Both the position numbers and the translations under genes were made by a program. A model generated the notes under the pieces. That model was not told the DNA's origin and searched no databases. It worked only from the letters and a program-made list of their open reading frames with translations. Shown one piece after another: positions 43,587 to 54,735 of a stretch of 64,000 bases of DNA (position 1 is its first letter; every line of letters starts with the position of its first letter). This DNA comes from Streptomyces roseoviridis. GTDB lineage: Bacteria; Actinomycetota; Actinomycetes; Streptomycetales; Streptomycetaceae. Location: assembly GCF_039535235.1 (NCBI RefSeq), contig NZ_BAAAWU010000001.1, positions 2,852,001 through 2,916,000 of the forward strand. Direction: 5' to 3'.

Positions 43587-44447
43587 TCAGCGGATCCCGG
43601 CCGCGCGCTCCGCGGCCTCGACGACGTTCACCAGGAGCTGGGCGCGGGTCATCGGGCCGACGCCGCCGGGGTTCGGCGAGATCCAGCCGGCGACCTCGGC
43701 GACGCCGGGGTGCACATCGCCGACGATCTTGCCCTCGTCGTTGCGGGAGACGCCGACATCGAGCACGGCCGCGCCCGGCTTCACGTCCTCCGGCTTGATC
43801 AGGTGCGGCACACCGGCCGCCGCGACGATGATGTCGGCGCGCCGCAGGTGGGCCGCGAGGTCCTTGGTGCCGGTGTGGCACTGCGTCACGGTCGCGTTCT
43901 CGGAGCGGCGGGTGAGCAGCAGCGGCATCGGGCGCCCGATGGTGACACCGCGGCCGACGACCACGACCTCCGCGCCCTTGATCTCGACGCCGTGCCGGCG
44001 CAGCAGCGTGATCACGCCGTTCGGTGTGCACGGCAGCGGGGCGGGCTCGTTGAGGACCAGCCGGCCGAGGTTCATCGGGTGCAGGCCGTCGGCGTCCTTG
44101 GCCGGGTCCATCAGCTCCAGGATGCGGTTCTCGTCGATGCCCTTGGGCAGCGGCAGCTGCACGATGTACCCGGTGCACGCCGGGTCCTCGTTGAGCTCCC
44201 GCACGACCGCCTCGATCTCCTCCTGGGTGGCGGAGGCGGGCAGTTCGCGCTGGATGGAGGCGATGCCGACCTGGGCGCAGTCGCGGTGCTTGCCCGCGAC
44301 GTACTTCTGGCTGCCCGGGTCGTCCCCGACCAGGACGGTGCCGAGTCCGGGCGTCACGCCCCGCTCCTTGAGGGCCGCCACACGGGCGGTCAGGTCGGAC
44401 TTGATCGCGGCTGCGGTGGCCTTGCCATCGAGAATCTGGGCGCTCAT
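43587..44447 (-). CDS. folD: Methylenetetrahydrofolate dehydrogenase / cyclohydrolase
   Basis: 286 residues from the ATG at 44447 ([19 protein letters not shown]). [24 protein letters not shown] holds the catalytic Lys. [28 protein letters not shown] is the folate site. [18 protein letters not shown] is the NADP site, where GRGVTIG replaces the commoner GRSxx[17 protein letters not shown] closes it. It oxidises 5,10-methylene-THF and hydrolyses 5,10-methenyl-THF, feeding formyl-THF to the purN and purH steps encoded 5 kb away. Confidence 0.94.
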   Translation of the reverse strand: MSAQILDGKATAAAIKSDLTARVAALKERGVTPGLGTVLVGDDPGSQKYVAGKHRDCAQVGIASIQRELPASATQEEIEAVVRELNEDPACTGYIVQLPLPKGIDENRILELMDPAKDADGLHPMNLGRLVLNEPAPLPCTPNGVITLLRRHGVEIKGAEVVVVGRGVTIGRPMPLLLTRRSENATVTQCHTGTKDLAAHLRRADIIVAAAGVPHLIKPEDVKPGAAVLDVGVSRNDEGKIVGDVHPGVAEVAGWISPNPGGVGPMTRAQLLVNVVEAAERAAGIR

Positions 44448-44675
44448 GCGGGCCATCCTCCCGGATGGACCCCGCCGGTTTCCAATTCGGAAGCCGAGAT
44501 TGCAGATGCACAACCGCACCGCCTACCGACTGGACAAGGAGTCGGCACTTGACGACGATGATCTGCGCAGTGCCGCGGGCAGTGCTGGGGGGACAGACCG
44601 CTCTTTTGTGTTCGCTGACTTTTCCTCGGTGCGGGCCGCGTCGTCCCCGCAAAGACCCCACGGAGGAACCCCCCC

Positions 44676-45344
44676 ATGAGCTTCGGCGACCCGAACAACC
44701 CCTACGGGCAGCAGCCCGGCTACGGCCAGCCCCAGGGACAGCCGGGCTACGGCCAGCCCCAGGGTCAGCCCGGTTACGGCCAGCCCCAGGGTCAGCCCGG
44801 TTACGGCTACCCGCAGCAGGCCCCCCAGGGCGTGCCGCAGCAGTACGGCTACCCGCAGGCGCCGCCGGTCCAGCAGCCGTACGGCGGCGGCTACCCGCAG
44901 GCCCCGATGGGCTACGGCGCCCAGCCGCCGCTGGCGCACTGGGGCTGGCGCTTCCTGTCCCGCCTGATCGACTCCCTCATCATGCTCGTCCCGTACTACC
45001 TGCTGGGCGGCATCGGCATGGCGATGTCCGACGGCCAGGGCAGCGGCGTGGGCGGTGTCCTGGCCCTGATCGGGCTGCTCTACATGGTCGGCATGTTCTT
45101 CTTCCAGATCTACAAGGAGGGCGCCACCGGCCAGACCATCGGCAAGAAGCTCGTCGGCACGCGCACCCTCAAGGAGGCGACCGGCGCCCCGCTCGGCTTC
45201 GGCATGGCCTTCGTGCGCCAGCTGGCCCACTTCGTCGACAGCATCGCCTGCTACATCGGCTACCTGTGGCCCATCTGGGACGACAAGAAGCAGACCTTCT
45301 CCGACAAGATGTGCAGCACGGTCGTCATCAAGGAGAACCGCTGA
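44676..45344 (+). CDS. RDD-family membrane protein with Gln/Pro/Gly/Tyr repeats
   Basis: 222 residues. The N-terminal 90 are tandem QPGYGQPQG-type repeats (about four copies of a 10-residue unit encoded by near-identical 30-bp DNA). The RDD domain follows: LAHWGWRFLSRLIDSLIMLVPYYLLGGIGMAM, then LALIGLLYMVGMFFFQIYKEGATGQTIGKKLVGTRTLKE (the conserved GQTxGKxLxGxR), then AFVRQLAHFVDSIACYIGYLWPIWD. Function unknown; RDD proteins are often transport-related. ATG with CGGAGGAAC upstream. Monocistronic. Confidence 0.87.
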   Translation: MSFGDPNNPYGQQPGYGQPQGQPGYGQPQGQPGYGQPQGQPGYGYPQQAPQGVPQQYGYPQAPPVQQPYGGGYPQAPMGYGAQPPLAHWGWRFLSRLIDSLIMLVPYYLLGGIGMAMSDGQGSGVGGVLALIGLLYMVGMFFFQIYKEGATGQTIGKKLVGTRTLKEATGAPLGFGMAFVRQLAHFVDSIACYIGYLWPIWDDKKQTFSDKMCSTVVIKENR

Positions 45345-45370
45345 CCGCGGCACCCTGACGGGCTGACGGA

Positions 45371-45423
45371 CGTACGCGGGCGGGCCCCCGGTTCGAGGAG
45401 AACCGGGGGCCCGCCCGCGTACG
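45371..45423. terminator. Very long perfect hairpin terminator
   Basis: 24-bp perfect stem, 45371-45394 and 45400-45423, loop GAGGA, between the convergent RDD and DUF2079 genes. It is the longest perfect stem noticed in the window. Confidence 0.85.
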
Positions 45424-45428
45424 TACGC

Positions 45429-46901
45429 CTACGTCCGCTTCAGCACCACGAACTGCCCGGCCCGCGCCGACACCTCGTAGCGCGCCTCCGGGTGCAGCTG
45501 GGAGGCCAGGCCGACCGGGTCGGTGACCGGCTGGGACCAGCCGGAGGCGAGGTCGAGCGCCAGGTAGTCGGGGCTGACGCCCTGCGCCCCGCCGACCCAG
45601 TAGACCGTGCGGTCCCCGGTGAGGTGGGCCATGAGCGTCACGTTGGTCTCCACGCTCGCGCCCTCCGGCACCGCGGCCACCGCCTGCCGCGCGTCCAGGG
45701 TGCGGGCGTCGGTCCGGTAGGTCTCGGAGCGCAGCAGCTCGCGCAGTGGCATGTCCAGGGCGTGCACGATCGCGATCGCCGTGACGACGGGGACGACGAC
45801 CTTCCCGTACGAGGCGAGCCAGGGGCGCGGCGAGCTGCGGACGGCGCGGACCGCGTCGACCAGGGCGAGGAAGACGACCGGCATGAGGATGGCGCTGTAG
45901 TGCCAGAACATGCCCCAGTGGTTGGGGTCGTGCGAGAGGAAGCGCCAGCCGAGGGTCGGCAGCACGAGCAGCATCAGCGGCGACCGCAGGCACAGGAAGC
46001 CGGTGATGCCGACGAGGAAGAGGAGCATCTCCCACTTCTCGCCGTGCGCGAAGGCCCCGAGGAGGGAGTCGAGGAACGAGACCTCGGCGCCGTCGCCGGT
46101 CTTCTCGATCTTGGCCCAGTAGTCGTACTGGCCGACCCGGCTCGCGGCCGGGATGAGGACCAGCACCGTCAGCGCGAAGAACGCCGCGCCGAAGCCGGCG
46201 AGGGCGGCGCCGAGCCGCTTCTGGCCCTTGACGGCGAGGACCGCGCCGACCATGGCGACCGTCAGGCCCATGTCCTCCTTGACGAGGACCAGCGGCACGG
46301 ACCAGGCGACGGCCGCGTTCCAGCGGCCGAGGAGCAGGGCCCGGCAGACCAGGGCGAGCAGCGGGACGGCGAAGGCGATCTCGTGGAAGTCGGACTTGAC
46401 CGCTTCCTGGAGCCCCCAGGACAGCCCGTACGCCACGGTGAGGCCGATCCCGGCGGCACGGCTGCCGAGCACCTGCTGGGCGGTGCGGCCCACGACGACG
46501 GCGGAGGCGGCGAACAGCGCGGCCTGGGCGAGGAGCAGGACGAGCGGGGAGGACCACACCCAGTAGAACGGCGCGAGGAGCGCCGTCACCGGACTGAAGT
46601 GGTCCCCGAGTATGAGGAAGCCGGGGCCCTTGATGTCGACGATCGGGGCGCGCAGCTCGGCGTAGGCCCGGACCGACTGCTCGAAGATCCCGAGGTCCCA
46701 GGAGGGCGTGCGGAAGCGCTCGTACTGGACCCACGAGTAGAGGAAGTACAGGCCGCCGAGCACCGTCGCGATCAGCGCGTACGGGAGGAGGGGCGCGGCC
46801 GCGGGCGCCGGCGGTGCCGCCGGAACCTCCTCGCCGGACGGGCGCCGGCCGTCCGCCGGGGCGGAGGCCGCCGCCGCGGAACCGTCGTGCACATCCAACA
46901 C
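45429..46901 (-). CDS. DUF2079 multi-pass membrane protein
   Basis: 490 residues from the GTG at 46901. A Pro/Ala-rich N-terminus is followed by ten or so helices. The DUF2079 signature is clear: FRTPSWDLGIFEQSVRAYAELRAPIVDIKGPGFLILGDHFSPVTALLAPFYWVW, with later GFGAAFFALTVLVLIPAASRVGQYDYW and LGWRFLSHDPNHWGMFWHYSAILMP. Together these resemble a GT-C type membrane glycosyltransferase topology (DLGIFEQ early, ordered external domain late). The biochemical role is unknown. It lies downstream of purH but is separated by a hairpin, so it is probably transcribed alone. Confidence 0.85.
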   Translation of the reverse strand: MLDVHDGSAAAASAPADGRRPSGEEVPAAPPAPAAAPLLPYALIATVLGGLYFLYSWVQYERFRTPSWDLGIFEQSVRAYAELRAPIVDIKGPGFLILGDHFSPVTALLAPFYWVWSSPLVLLLAQAALFAASAVVVGRTAQQVLGSRAAGIGLTVAYGLSWGLQEAVKSDFHEIAFAVPLLALVCRALLLGRWNAAVAWSVPLVLVKEDMGLTVAMVGAVLAVKGQKRLGAALAGFGAAFFALTVLVLIPAASRVGQYDYWAKIEKTGDGAEVSFLDSLLGAFAHGEKWEMLLFLVGITGFLCLRSPLMLLVLPTLGWRFLSHDPNHWGMFWHYSAILMPVVFLALVDAVRAVRSSPRPWLASYGKVVVPVVTAIAIVHALDMPLRELLRSETYRTDARTLDARQAVAAVPEGASVETNVTLMAHLTGDRTVYWVGGAQGVSPDYLALDLASGWSQPVTDPVGLASQLHPEARYEVSARAGQFVVLKRT

Positions 46902-47078
46902 CGTGCCCCCATGGACCAGCCGCCGACAAAGAGCAACCCATTAGAACAGAACCACCCGACCGGCGGAATCGGCGGCCGGGGCCGGTCCGCGGCGCCGGGC
47001 GGACGGCCCTGGGGAGGGCGGGCACCGGGGCGGACGGCAGACGGTGCCGGACGGGCGGCCGGCGGCGCGCGGAGGGCC

Positions 47079-47103
47079 CGCCGGTACGCACCTCGTACCG
47101 GCG
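47079..47103 (-). terminator. Hairpin downstream of purH
   Basis: Arms CGCCGGTACG (47079-47088) and CGTACCGGCG (47094-47103), loop CACCT, 31 nt past the purH stop on the minus strand and before the DUF2079 gene. Confidence 0.65.
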
Positions 47104-47133
47104 AGCCCTTGTCCGCGTCACACGCGGGGGGGC

Positions 47134-48673
<1,540 letters not shown>

Positions 48674-48699
<26 letters not shown>

Positions 48700-49303
48700 G
48701 AACCTTTCGTCCCTCAATGCTGTAGCCGTTGCGGGCGAGGCGCCCCACGACCTCGACGAGCAGCGAGCGCTCGACTTCCTTGATGCGCTCGTGGAGCGCG
48801 GCTTCATCGTCCTCGTCCCGCACCTCGACCACGCCCTGCGCGATGATCGGGCCGGTGTCGACACCGTCGTCGACGAAGTGGACGGTGCATCCGGTGACCT
48901 TCGCCCCGTAGGCGAGCGCGTCGCGCACGCCGTGGGCACCGGGAAAACTGGGGAGCAGCGCCGGGTGGGTGTTGACGACCCGGCCGCCGAAGCGGGCGAG
49001 GAACTCCTTGCCGACGATCTTCATGAAGCCGGCCGAGACGACGAGGTCCGGCTCGTACGCGGCGGTGGCCTCGGTCAGGGCACGGTCCCACAGCTCGCGC
49101 GTCGCGTGGTCCTTGACGCGGCACACGAAGGTGGGGAGCCCGGCGCGTTCGGCCCGGTCGAGTCCGGCGATGCCGTCGCGGTCGGCGCCGACGGCGACGA
49201 TCTCGGCGCCGTAGCCCTCGGGGTCGGCGGCGATCGCGTCGAGCAGTGCCTGGAGGTTCGTGCCGGAGCCGGAGACCAGGACGACGAGGCGGGCGGCAGC
49301 CAC
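48674..49303 (-). CDS. purN: Phosphoribosylglycinamide formyltransferase
   Basis: 209 residues from the GTG at 49303 ([23 protein letters not shown]), with GGAAAGAG 8 nt upstream; a GTG at 49312 would add three residues. [69 protein letters not shown] includes the catalytic Asn-His-Asp set of GAR transformylase. It transfers a formyl group from 10-formyl-THF to GAR in purine synthesis. First gene of purN-purH. The divergent membrane protein starts about 200 bp away. Confidence 0.95.
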
Positions 49304-49511
49304 TGGGGTCACTCTTTCCGTGGTGTTTGTGCGGTCGTACGAACGAATCGCGCCCCTCGATACGGGGAACCCTACGAAGGGGCCGACCGTCAGCAACGAT
49401 ACCGGCACTCCGGACGGCCCCCACGGGACGGGGGCGGGGCCGGGCGGTAGCGTCTGGGTCCGACGACACGCCACACCCGCGCACGACAGACAGAGGGAAG
49501 ACATCCAGCAC

Positions 49512-50198
49512 ATGCCGGATCGCCAGTCCACGAACGACGACAACCCGTTCGCACCGCCCCCGGAGGGGCAGCCGGACCAGCCGTGGCGCCCGCGGCGCCC
49601 GGAGGGTCAGGAAGGGCAGGAGGGACAGGGGGCCGACGGGGCCCACGGGGACGGTTCGGCGTCCGGCCCCGGCTGGAGCAGCAGCCAGCCAGGACGTTCC
49701 TCCGACGGCTTCGGCCGCCGTCCCGAGCAGCCGTCGGGCGGCGGCCGGGGCGGCCCCGAGGGCGGCCAGGGCCCGGGGCTCCGCTGGGACCCGACCGACC
49801 CGGCCCAGCGCCGCGCGCGGTACGCGGTGCTGTCGGGCATGTGGGCCTTCTTCTTCGCGATCTTCGACATCCCCGAGCTGGCGCTGCTGCTCGGCGCGCT
49901 CGGCCTGTACTGGGCGATCAGCGGCCTGCGCGCCAAGGCGAAGACCCCGGACGCGCCCCACTCCCCCGCCCAGACGTCCGCCGCCGCGGGCGCGGCCCGC
50001 TCCCAGCGGACGGCCGCGATCAGCGGCCTGGTCGCCTCCGCGGTGGCCCTGATGATCGTGGCGAGCGGCTTCGCGATGCACCTCGCGTACCGCGACTTCT
50101 ACGAGTGCCGTGCCGACGCCCTCACCAAGCAGAGCCAGCTGGCCTGCAACGACCTGCTGCCGAAGCCGCTGCAGGACACGTTCGGGGTGCGGGAGTAG
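49512..50198 (+). CDS. Membrane protein with disordered N-terminus, unknown function
   Basis: 228 residues. The first 105 are Pro/Gly/Gln/Asp-rich (EGQEGQEGQGADGAHGDG). Two helices follow: YAVLSGMWAFFFAIFDIPELALLLGALGLYWAISGL, then ISGLVASAVALMIVASGFAMHLAYRDFYECRADALTKQSQLACNDLLPKPLQDTFGV. The last segment has two Cys and is conserved-looking. ATG at 49512 with GAGGGAAG about 11 nt upstream. Always beside purN-purH in my recollection of Streptomyces maps, role unknown. Confidence 0.78.
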   Translation: MPDRQSTNDDNPFAPPPEGQPDQPWRPRRPEGQEGQEGQGADGAHGDGSASGPGWSSSQPGRSSDGFGRRPEQPSGGGRGGPEGGQGPGLRWDPTDPAQRRARYAVLSGMWAFFFAIFDIPELALLLGALGLYWAISGLRAKAKTPDAPHSPAQTSAAAGAARSQRTAAISGLVASAVALMIVASGFAMHLAYRDFYECRADALTKQSQLACNDLLPKPLQDTFGVRE

Positions 50199-50310
50199 GA
50201 CGCTTCCGGCGCAGGGGGCGGTGAAGGGGCGCGCGTATACGGCGGACGAAGGCGGACGGGGCGGGCCGACGGCGGCCGCAGCCCCGGCGCCGTCGGCCGA
50301 CCGGCGGCCG

Positions 50311-50475
50311 GCGGGCCGACGTACGGGCGTGCCGGCGGACGGCGGGCCGGCGTACGGGCGGACGGCGTGCCGGCGGACGGCGTACGGGCGGACGGCGGGC
50401 CGACGTACGGGCGTACCGGCGGACGGCGGACGGCGTACGGCGTACGGGCGGACGGCGGGCCGGCGTACGGACCAG
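50311..50475. repeat. Minisatellite of GCGGACGG / CGTACGGG modules
   Basis: GCGGGCCGRCGTACGG recurs at 50311, 50342, 50395 and 50455. Between these points are blocks of GCGGACGGC and CGTACGGGC in varying order. A composite 35-bp block (from 50311) recurs at 50395 with one difference. The period is irregular, 31-84 bp. The surrounding gap 50199-50576 contains no gene. The array lies between the 3' ends of two convergent genes. Confidence 0.8.
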
Positions 50476-50576
50476 GTGGGCGCACGGCAGCGGGGCCGCA
50501 CCGACCGCCCGGCACCGCAGCGTACGGAACCGGGCGGATGGGCGGGAGCGGGCCCAGCCACGCCTGCCGGACGGGG

Positions 50577-52094
50577 TCAGCTCGCGGGTGGCGGCGGGGA
50601 CGACGGTGGCGGCGGTGGCGGGGTGGCGGGTCGCGTGGAGGGCTCCCACGCGGCGGGGAGGAAGCCGTAGCCCTCGTCGGAGGGGTCCTCGTCCAGGGCG
50701 TCCAGAGCGTCCAGGGCCGCGAGCGCGCCGGCGGAGGCGTGGAAGCCGTCCGGGGAGCCGAGGCCCTGCCGGTTCTTGCCGGCGTCGGAGCCGGATGCCG
50801 CCCTGGCGCCCGTACCTGAGGGGGAGGGCGGGAGTGCGGGCTGCGGCGGCGCCGCGGCGGCCGCACGTTCCGCCGCGCGGCGCAGGCGGCGGCGCCCCCA
50901 TCCCCGTACCGCCAGGGCCGTCGGCGCGCCCACGGCCGTGCACCACAGCACCGCCGCCGCGCCCGTCTGCCACCACACCGGCCCGAAGGACGTGAGCCGG
51001 TCCGAGCCGAGCGGGCCGCCGGCCGCCGCCGCGAGGACCGCGACGGCCGCCCCGCAGGCCCAGGACGCCCCGAGCGCGGCCAGCGCCGTCTCCCGGCCCG
51101 TCCACGCACCGGCGGCCCGGCCCACGCGGCGCCCGAGCGCCAGGGCCGCCACCGCCGGGATCGCCGCCGCCGTCCAGTGCAGCCACCGGGTGGGGCCCTC
51201 GGCGGGGAGCGCGGCGAGCAGCGGGAAGTCGGGCACCGCGGGACTGCCGGTGGAGCCGAGCGGGGTGACGAGGGCGCCCGTACCGAGCGAGAAGCCCGGC
51301 CCGAGCCCGTACGAGACGCTCCAGACGACCGCGTTCGGCAGCAGGGAGAGCACCAGAAGGGCCAGGGACACCTGGCCGGACCACTCCCCGGCCAGGCCGT
51401 GGAAGGACGCCTGTGCGGCGCCGACGTGCCACAGGAGCGAGGCCGCCGTGAGGAGGGAGGCGCCGCCGAGGAGGCCGGCGAGCGCGAGCCCGGCGGCGCG
51501 CAGGGCGACCGCGCTCTGTTCCCGGCCGGGCAGCGGGCGGCCGTGCGCCGTCCAGGCGCCCGCGGCCGCGGCACCGAGGACGGTGAGGGGCGTCCAGGCG
51601 CCCGCCGTGGGCAGGTCCGCGGGCAGCGTCCCGGCCTCCGTGTAGACCAGGGCCACGGCCGCGACCAGCAGGTATCCCCCGGTCACGGCGGCGACGGCAC
51701 CGGCCGTCGAGGGCGCGGGACGGCCGTCGTCCGGATCGAGGGTGTCACGGGCCGCGCGGTGCGCGAGCCACCACGGCAGGACGCTGAGCAGCAGCGGGGT
51801 GACGCCGAGGGTCGCGGGGACACCGGACACCGTGTCGGTGCGGATCAGGTCCGCGCCGTGGGCGAGCAGCCACAGCCCGGCGGCGGTGCGCAGGGCGCCT
51901 CCGGGGCCGCTGTCGGAGAAGGGCGAGGCGATCCAGGCGGCGATCACGAGGACGGACAGCGCACCGAGCCCGAGCCCGGCCGCGACCCCGCCGCGCACGA
52001 ACGCGGTGGCCAGGGCCGCGGAACGGCGGCCCGGCGCGGCGGCCTCGGGCACCAGGGGCGGGCGCTGTTCGGTCACGTACGTCACGGGGCCCAT
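50577..52094 (-). CDS. DUF6350 / PerM-like cell-division membrane protein
   Basis: 505 residues. About twelve membrane segments from LATAFVRGGVAAGLGLGALSVLVIAAWIASPF through LGWxxRRRLRRAA near 430. Distinctive pieces are TAAGLWLLAHGADL, TLGVTPLLLSVLPWWLAHRAAR, SLALLVLSLLPNAVVWSVSYGLGPGFSLGTGALVTPLGSTGSPAVPDFPLLAALPA. This last block is typical of DUF6350, the family of mycobacterial PerM involved in cell division and persistence. The C-terminal 90 residues are disordered (Asp/Ala then Pro runs). GTG/ATG at 52094. Confidence 0.82.
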   Translation of the reverse strand: MGPVTYVTEQRPPLVPEAAAPGRRSAALATAFVRGGVAAGLGLGALSVLVIAAWIASPFSDSGPGGALRTAAGLWLLAHGADLIRTDTVSGVPATLGVTPLLLSVLPWWLAHRAARDTLDPDDGRPAPSTAGAVAAVTGGYLLVAAVALVYTEAGTLPADLPTAGAWTPLTVLGAAAAGAWTAHGRPLPGREQSAVALRAAGLALAGLLGGASLLTAASLLWHVGAAQASFHGLAGEWSGQVSLALLVLSLLPNAVVWSVSYGLGPGFSLGTGALVTPLGSTGSPAVPDFPLLAALPAEGPTRWLHWTAAAIPAVAALALGRRVGRAAGAWTGRETALAALGASWACGAAVAVLAAAAGGPLGSDRLTSFGPVWWQTGAAAVLWCTAVGAPTALAVRGWGRRRLRRAAERAAAAAPPQPALPPSPSGTGARAASGSDAGKNRQGLGSPDGFHASAGALAALDALDALDEDPSDEGYGFLPAAWEPSTRPATPPPPPPSSPPPPAS

Positions 52095-52205
52095 GCTGCC
52101 AGCGACACGCTGTTCGCCCTCGTAACGGGCGAATGACCGTTGTGTCGCTCAATATACGTTTATGTACTTTTCCGCCCAGAGCTGCGCCGCGGGAGGTCGA
52201 CGCCG

Positions 52206-53660
52206 ATGAGCCCGACGAGTCCGTCCGTCTCGCTGCCCTCTCCCAAGGAGAGGCGCCGGCTGCGTGAGGTGCTCTCGCTGAGCGAGGAGCAGGTCGCGGA
52301 GGCTCTGGGTGTCACCCGCGCCACCGTCCGCGCCTGGGAGACCGGCCGCAGCTCCCCCCGGGGACGCAAGCGGGAGGCGTACGCGAAGCTGCTCGGCGTG
52401 TACGAGGAGCCGACGGCGCCCCGCACCGAGAAGCCCGCCCGCCCGGCGCCCGCCGCCACGCGGCCGCGCCCGGCCGCGAAGGGCACCGCCCGGCCGCCCA
52501 AGTCGCCCACGACGCCCGGCTCCACCGGCGTGCCGGAATCGGCGACCGCCGCCTCCGTGGCCCGGGAAGGGTCCCGCCCGCCCCGGGAACGCCTGAAACC
52601 CGCCCCAGTGGACGCGACGCCGGACACGGCGGACACGGCGGACAGGGCGTACTCGGCGGCCTACGCGGCGGACGCGGCGAAGCCGTCCCAGGCTCGGGAG
52701 GTCTCCCTCCTGCCGGGAGGGCCCGGCGAGTCCGGTGAGCCCGGTGAGCCCGGTGAGCCGAGGGAGACCCCCGCGCCCGTCGCGACCACCGCCACGGCCC
52801 CCACCGCCACCAGCGAGCCCGACATCGACATCGACATCGCCGCCGAGCCGGATCCGCCCGCGCTCACCCCGGAGGCGGCCTTCGACGCCCTGTACGCGTA
52901 CGCCGCCCCGGGCCTCGTCCACCAGACCTATCTGCTCACAGGCCGCCGCCGGCTCTCCCGCGAGTCCGTCGAATACGCCTTCCACCACGCCTGGCAGCGC
53001 TGGCCCGAGGTCGCCGTCGACGCCGATCCGGTGGGCTGGGTCCGCGCGGTGGCGCACGAGTACGCGCTGTCCCCCTGGCACCGCTTCCGGCGCCGCCACC
53101 GGCACCCCGACTCCCCGCCGACCGAGGCGTCCCGGCGCGCCCTGCTCGGGGCCCTGCTGGAGTTGCCGCCCCCGTACCGCCGCACCGTCCTGCTCTACGA
53201 CGGCCTCGGCCTCGACCTGCCCGACACGGCGGCGGAGACCGAGGCCAGCACCCCGGCGGCCGGCAACCGGCTGCTGCACGCCCGCGCGGTCATCGGGCAG
53301 CGGGTGCCGGAGCTCGCGGACCCCGAGGCCCTGCAGCGTCGGCTGAGCGCGCTCGTCGCGGAGGCGCCGACGGCGACGCTGGCCCCGGCGAGCAGCGTCC
53401 GGAGCGGCAGCGAGCGGCGGACCCGGCTGTTCACCCGGGCGGTGATGGGGCTGACGGCCGCGCTGATCGGCGTCACGGCCTTCACCGCGGCGACCGCGCC
53501 GACCCGGTACATCCCCGTCAACGCCCCCGGCGAGGTCGTCGAGGGCGTCCCGGTCAGCGGCGGCCCGCAGAAGCTGGGCCCGGAGGACAAGGAACTCCGC
53601 GACCGGCTGCGGTCCGCCCCGCACCCCGGACCGGAGCGGCTGGTACCGCGCCCCGAGTGA
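52206..53660 (+). CDS. HTH - sigma-like - transmembrane fusion protein
   Basis: 484 residues from ATG 52206 with GGGAGGT upstream. Residues 15-65 are an XRE-type HTH: RRRLREVLSLSEEQVAEALGVTRATVRAWETGRSSPRGRKREAYAKLLGVY. About 66-215 is a disordered Pro/Ala/Thr linker with GEPGEPGEP repeats. About 225-385 resembles ECF sigma regions 2 and 4: AFDALYAYAAPGLVHQTYLLTGRRRLSRESVEYAFHHAWQRW, AVAHEYALSPWHRFRRR, LLELPPPYRRTVLLYDGLGLDLPDTAAETEAS. A single helix (RAVMGLTAALIGVTAFTAATAP, about 415-435) and an external tail of 48 residues end the protein. A membrane-tethered regulator is suggested; the HTH may act on the divergent promoter. Confidence 0.8.
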   Translation: MSPTSPSVSLPSPKERRRLREVLSLSEEQVAEALGVTRATVRAWETGRSSPRGRKREAYAKLLGVYEEPTAPRTEKPARPAPAATRPRPAAKGTARPPKSPTTPGSTGVPESATAASVAREGSRPPRERLKPAPVDATPDTADTADRAYSAAYAADAAKPSQAREVSLLPGGPGESGEPGEPGEPRETPAPVATTATAPTATSEPDIDIDIAAEPDPPALTPEAAFDALYAYAAPGLVHQTYLLTGRRRLSRESVEYAFHHAWQRWPEVAVDADPVGWVRAVAHEYALSPWHRFRRRHRHPDSPPTEASRRALLGALLELPPPYRRTVLLYDGLGLDLPDTAAETEASTPAAGNRLLHARAVIGQRVPELADPEALQRRLSALVAEAPTATLAPASSVRSGSERRTRLFTRAVMGLTAALIGVTAFTAATAPTRYIPVNAPGEVVEGVPVSGGPQKLGPEDKELRDRLRSAPHPGPERLVPRPE

Positions 53661-53677
53661 GCCGGCGGCGCGCATGC

Positions 53678-53726
53678 GAGCGGGCCCCGCCCCCGCCCGG
53701 TTTCCCGGGAGGGGCGGGGCCCGCTC
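53678..53726. terminator. Hairpin terminator between convergent genes
   Basis: 16-bp perfect stem GAGCGGGCCCCGCCCC (53678-53693) / (53711-53726), loop 17 nt, between the fusion protein gene and sucD. Confidence 0.82.
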
Positions 53727-53831
53727 ACGTACGGCCGTCCGCGTCGTGACGGCCTGTCAGGCTGCTGTGCGAGTCAGCCCGTGTCCGGTCGCGTCGGCTC
53801 GTGCCGACGTGCACGGTGTGCGCGGCGTGTG

Positions 53832-54716
53832 TCAGCCGGCGAGGATGGCGCGCGCCAGCTTGGCGGTCTCGGTCGGGGTCTTGCCGACCTTGACACCGGC
53901 GGCCTCGAGGGCCTCCTTCTTCGCCTGGGCGGTGCCGGAGGAGCCGGAGACGATGGCGCCGGCGTGGCCCATGGTCTTGCCCTCGGGGGCGGTGAAGCCC
54001 GCGACGTAGCCGACGACCGGCTTGGTGACATTGGCCTTGATGAAGTCGGCCGCACGCTCCTCGGCGTCGCCGCCGATCTCGCCGATCATGACGATCAGGT
54101 CGGTGTCCGGGTCGGCCTCGAAGGCCGCCAGGCAGTCGATGTGCGTGGTGCCGATGACCGGGTCGCCACCGATGCCGACGGCGGAGGAGAAGCCGATGTC
54201 ACGGAGCTCGTACATCATCTGGTACGTCAGCGTGCCGGACTTCGAGACCAGGCCGATGCGGCCCGGCTTGGTGATGTCGCCCGGGATGATGCCGGCGTTC
54301 GACTGGCCCGGGGTGATGAGACCGGGGCAGTTCGGGCCGATGAGGCGGGTCTTGTTGCCCTTCTCCACGGCGTACGCGTAGAACGCGGCGGAGTCGTGGA
54401 CCGCGATGCCCTCGGTGATGACCACGGCGAGCGGGATCTCGGCGTCGATCGCCTCGACCACGGCGGCCTTGGCGAAGGCCGGCGGGACGAAGAGGACCGA
54501 GACGTTGGCGCCGGTCTCCTTCATCGCCTCGGCGACGGTGCCGAAGACCGGGACCTCGGTGCCGTCGAAGTCGACCTTGGTGCCGGCCTTGCGCGGGTTC
54601 ACGCCGCCGACGATGTTGGTGCCGTCACCCAGCATGAGCTTGGTGTGCTTCATGCCCGTGGCACCGGTCATGCCCTGGACGATGACCTTGCTGTCCTTGT
54701 TGAGGAAGATAGCCAT
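53832..54716 (-). CDS. sucD: Succinyl-CoA synthetase alpha subunit
   Basis: 294 residues: [29 protein letters not shown] (CoA-binding Rossmann part), [46 protein letters not shown], and [25 protein letters not shown] with the phosphorylated histidine. It forms succinate and nucleoside triphosphate from succinyl-CoA with SucC, in the TCA cycle. It starts 19 nt after sucC. A hairpin lies beyond its stop. Confidence 0.96.
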   Translation of the reverse strand: MAIFLNKDSKVIVQGMTGATGMKHTKLMLGDGTNIVGGVNPRKAGTKVDFDGTEVPVFGTVAEAMKETGANVSVLFVPPAFAKAAVVEAIDAEIPLAVVITEGIAVHDSAAFYAYAVEKGNKTRLIGPNCPGLITPGQSNAGIIPGDITKPGRIGLVSKSGTLTYQMMYELRDIGFSSAVGIGGDPVIGTTHIDCLAAFEADPDTDLIVMIGEIGGDAEERAADFIKANVTKPVVGYVAGFTAPEGKTMGHAGAIVSGSSGTAQAKKEALEAAGVKVGKTPTETAKLARAILAG

Positions 54717-54735
54717 GGCTGTTTGTCCTCGTCCC

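Noticed and set aside
45371..45423. Riboswitch or structured RNA
   Set aside because: A simple perfect 24-bp hairpin between convergent stops is explained as a terminator.
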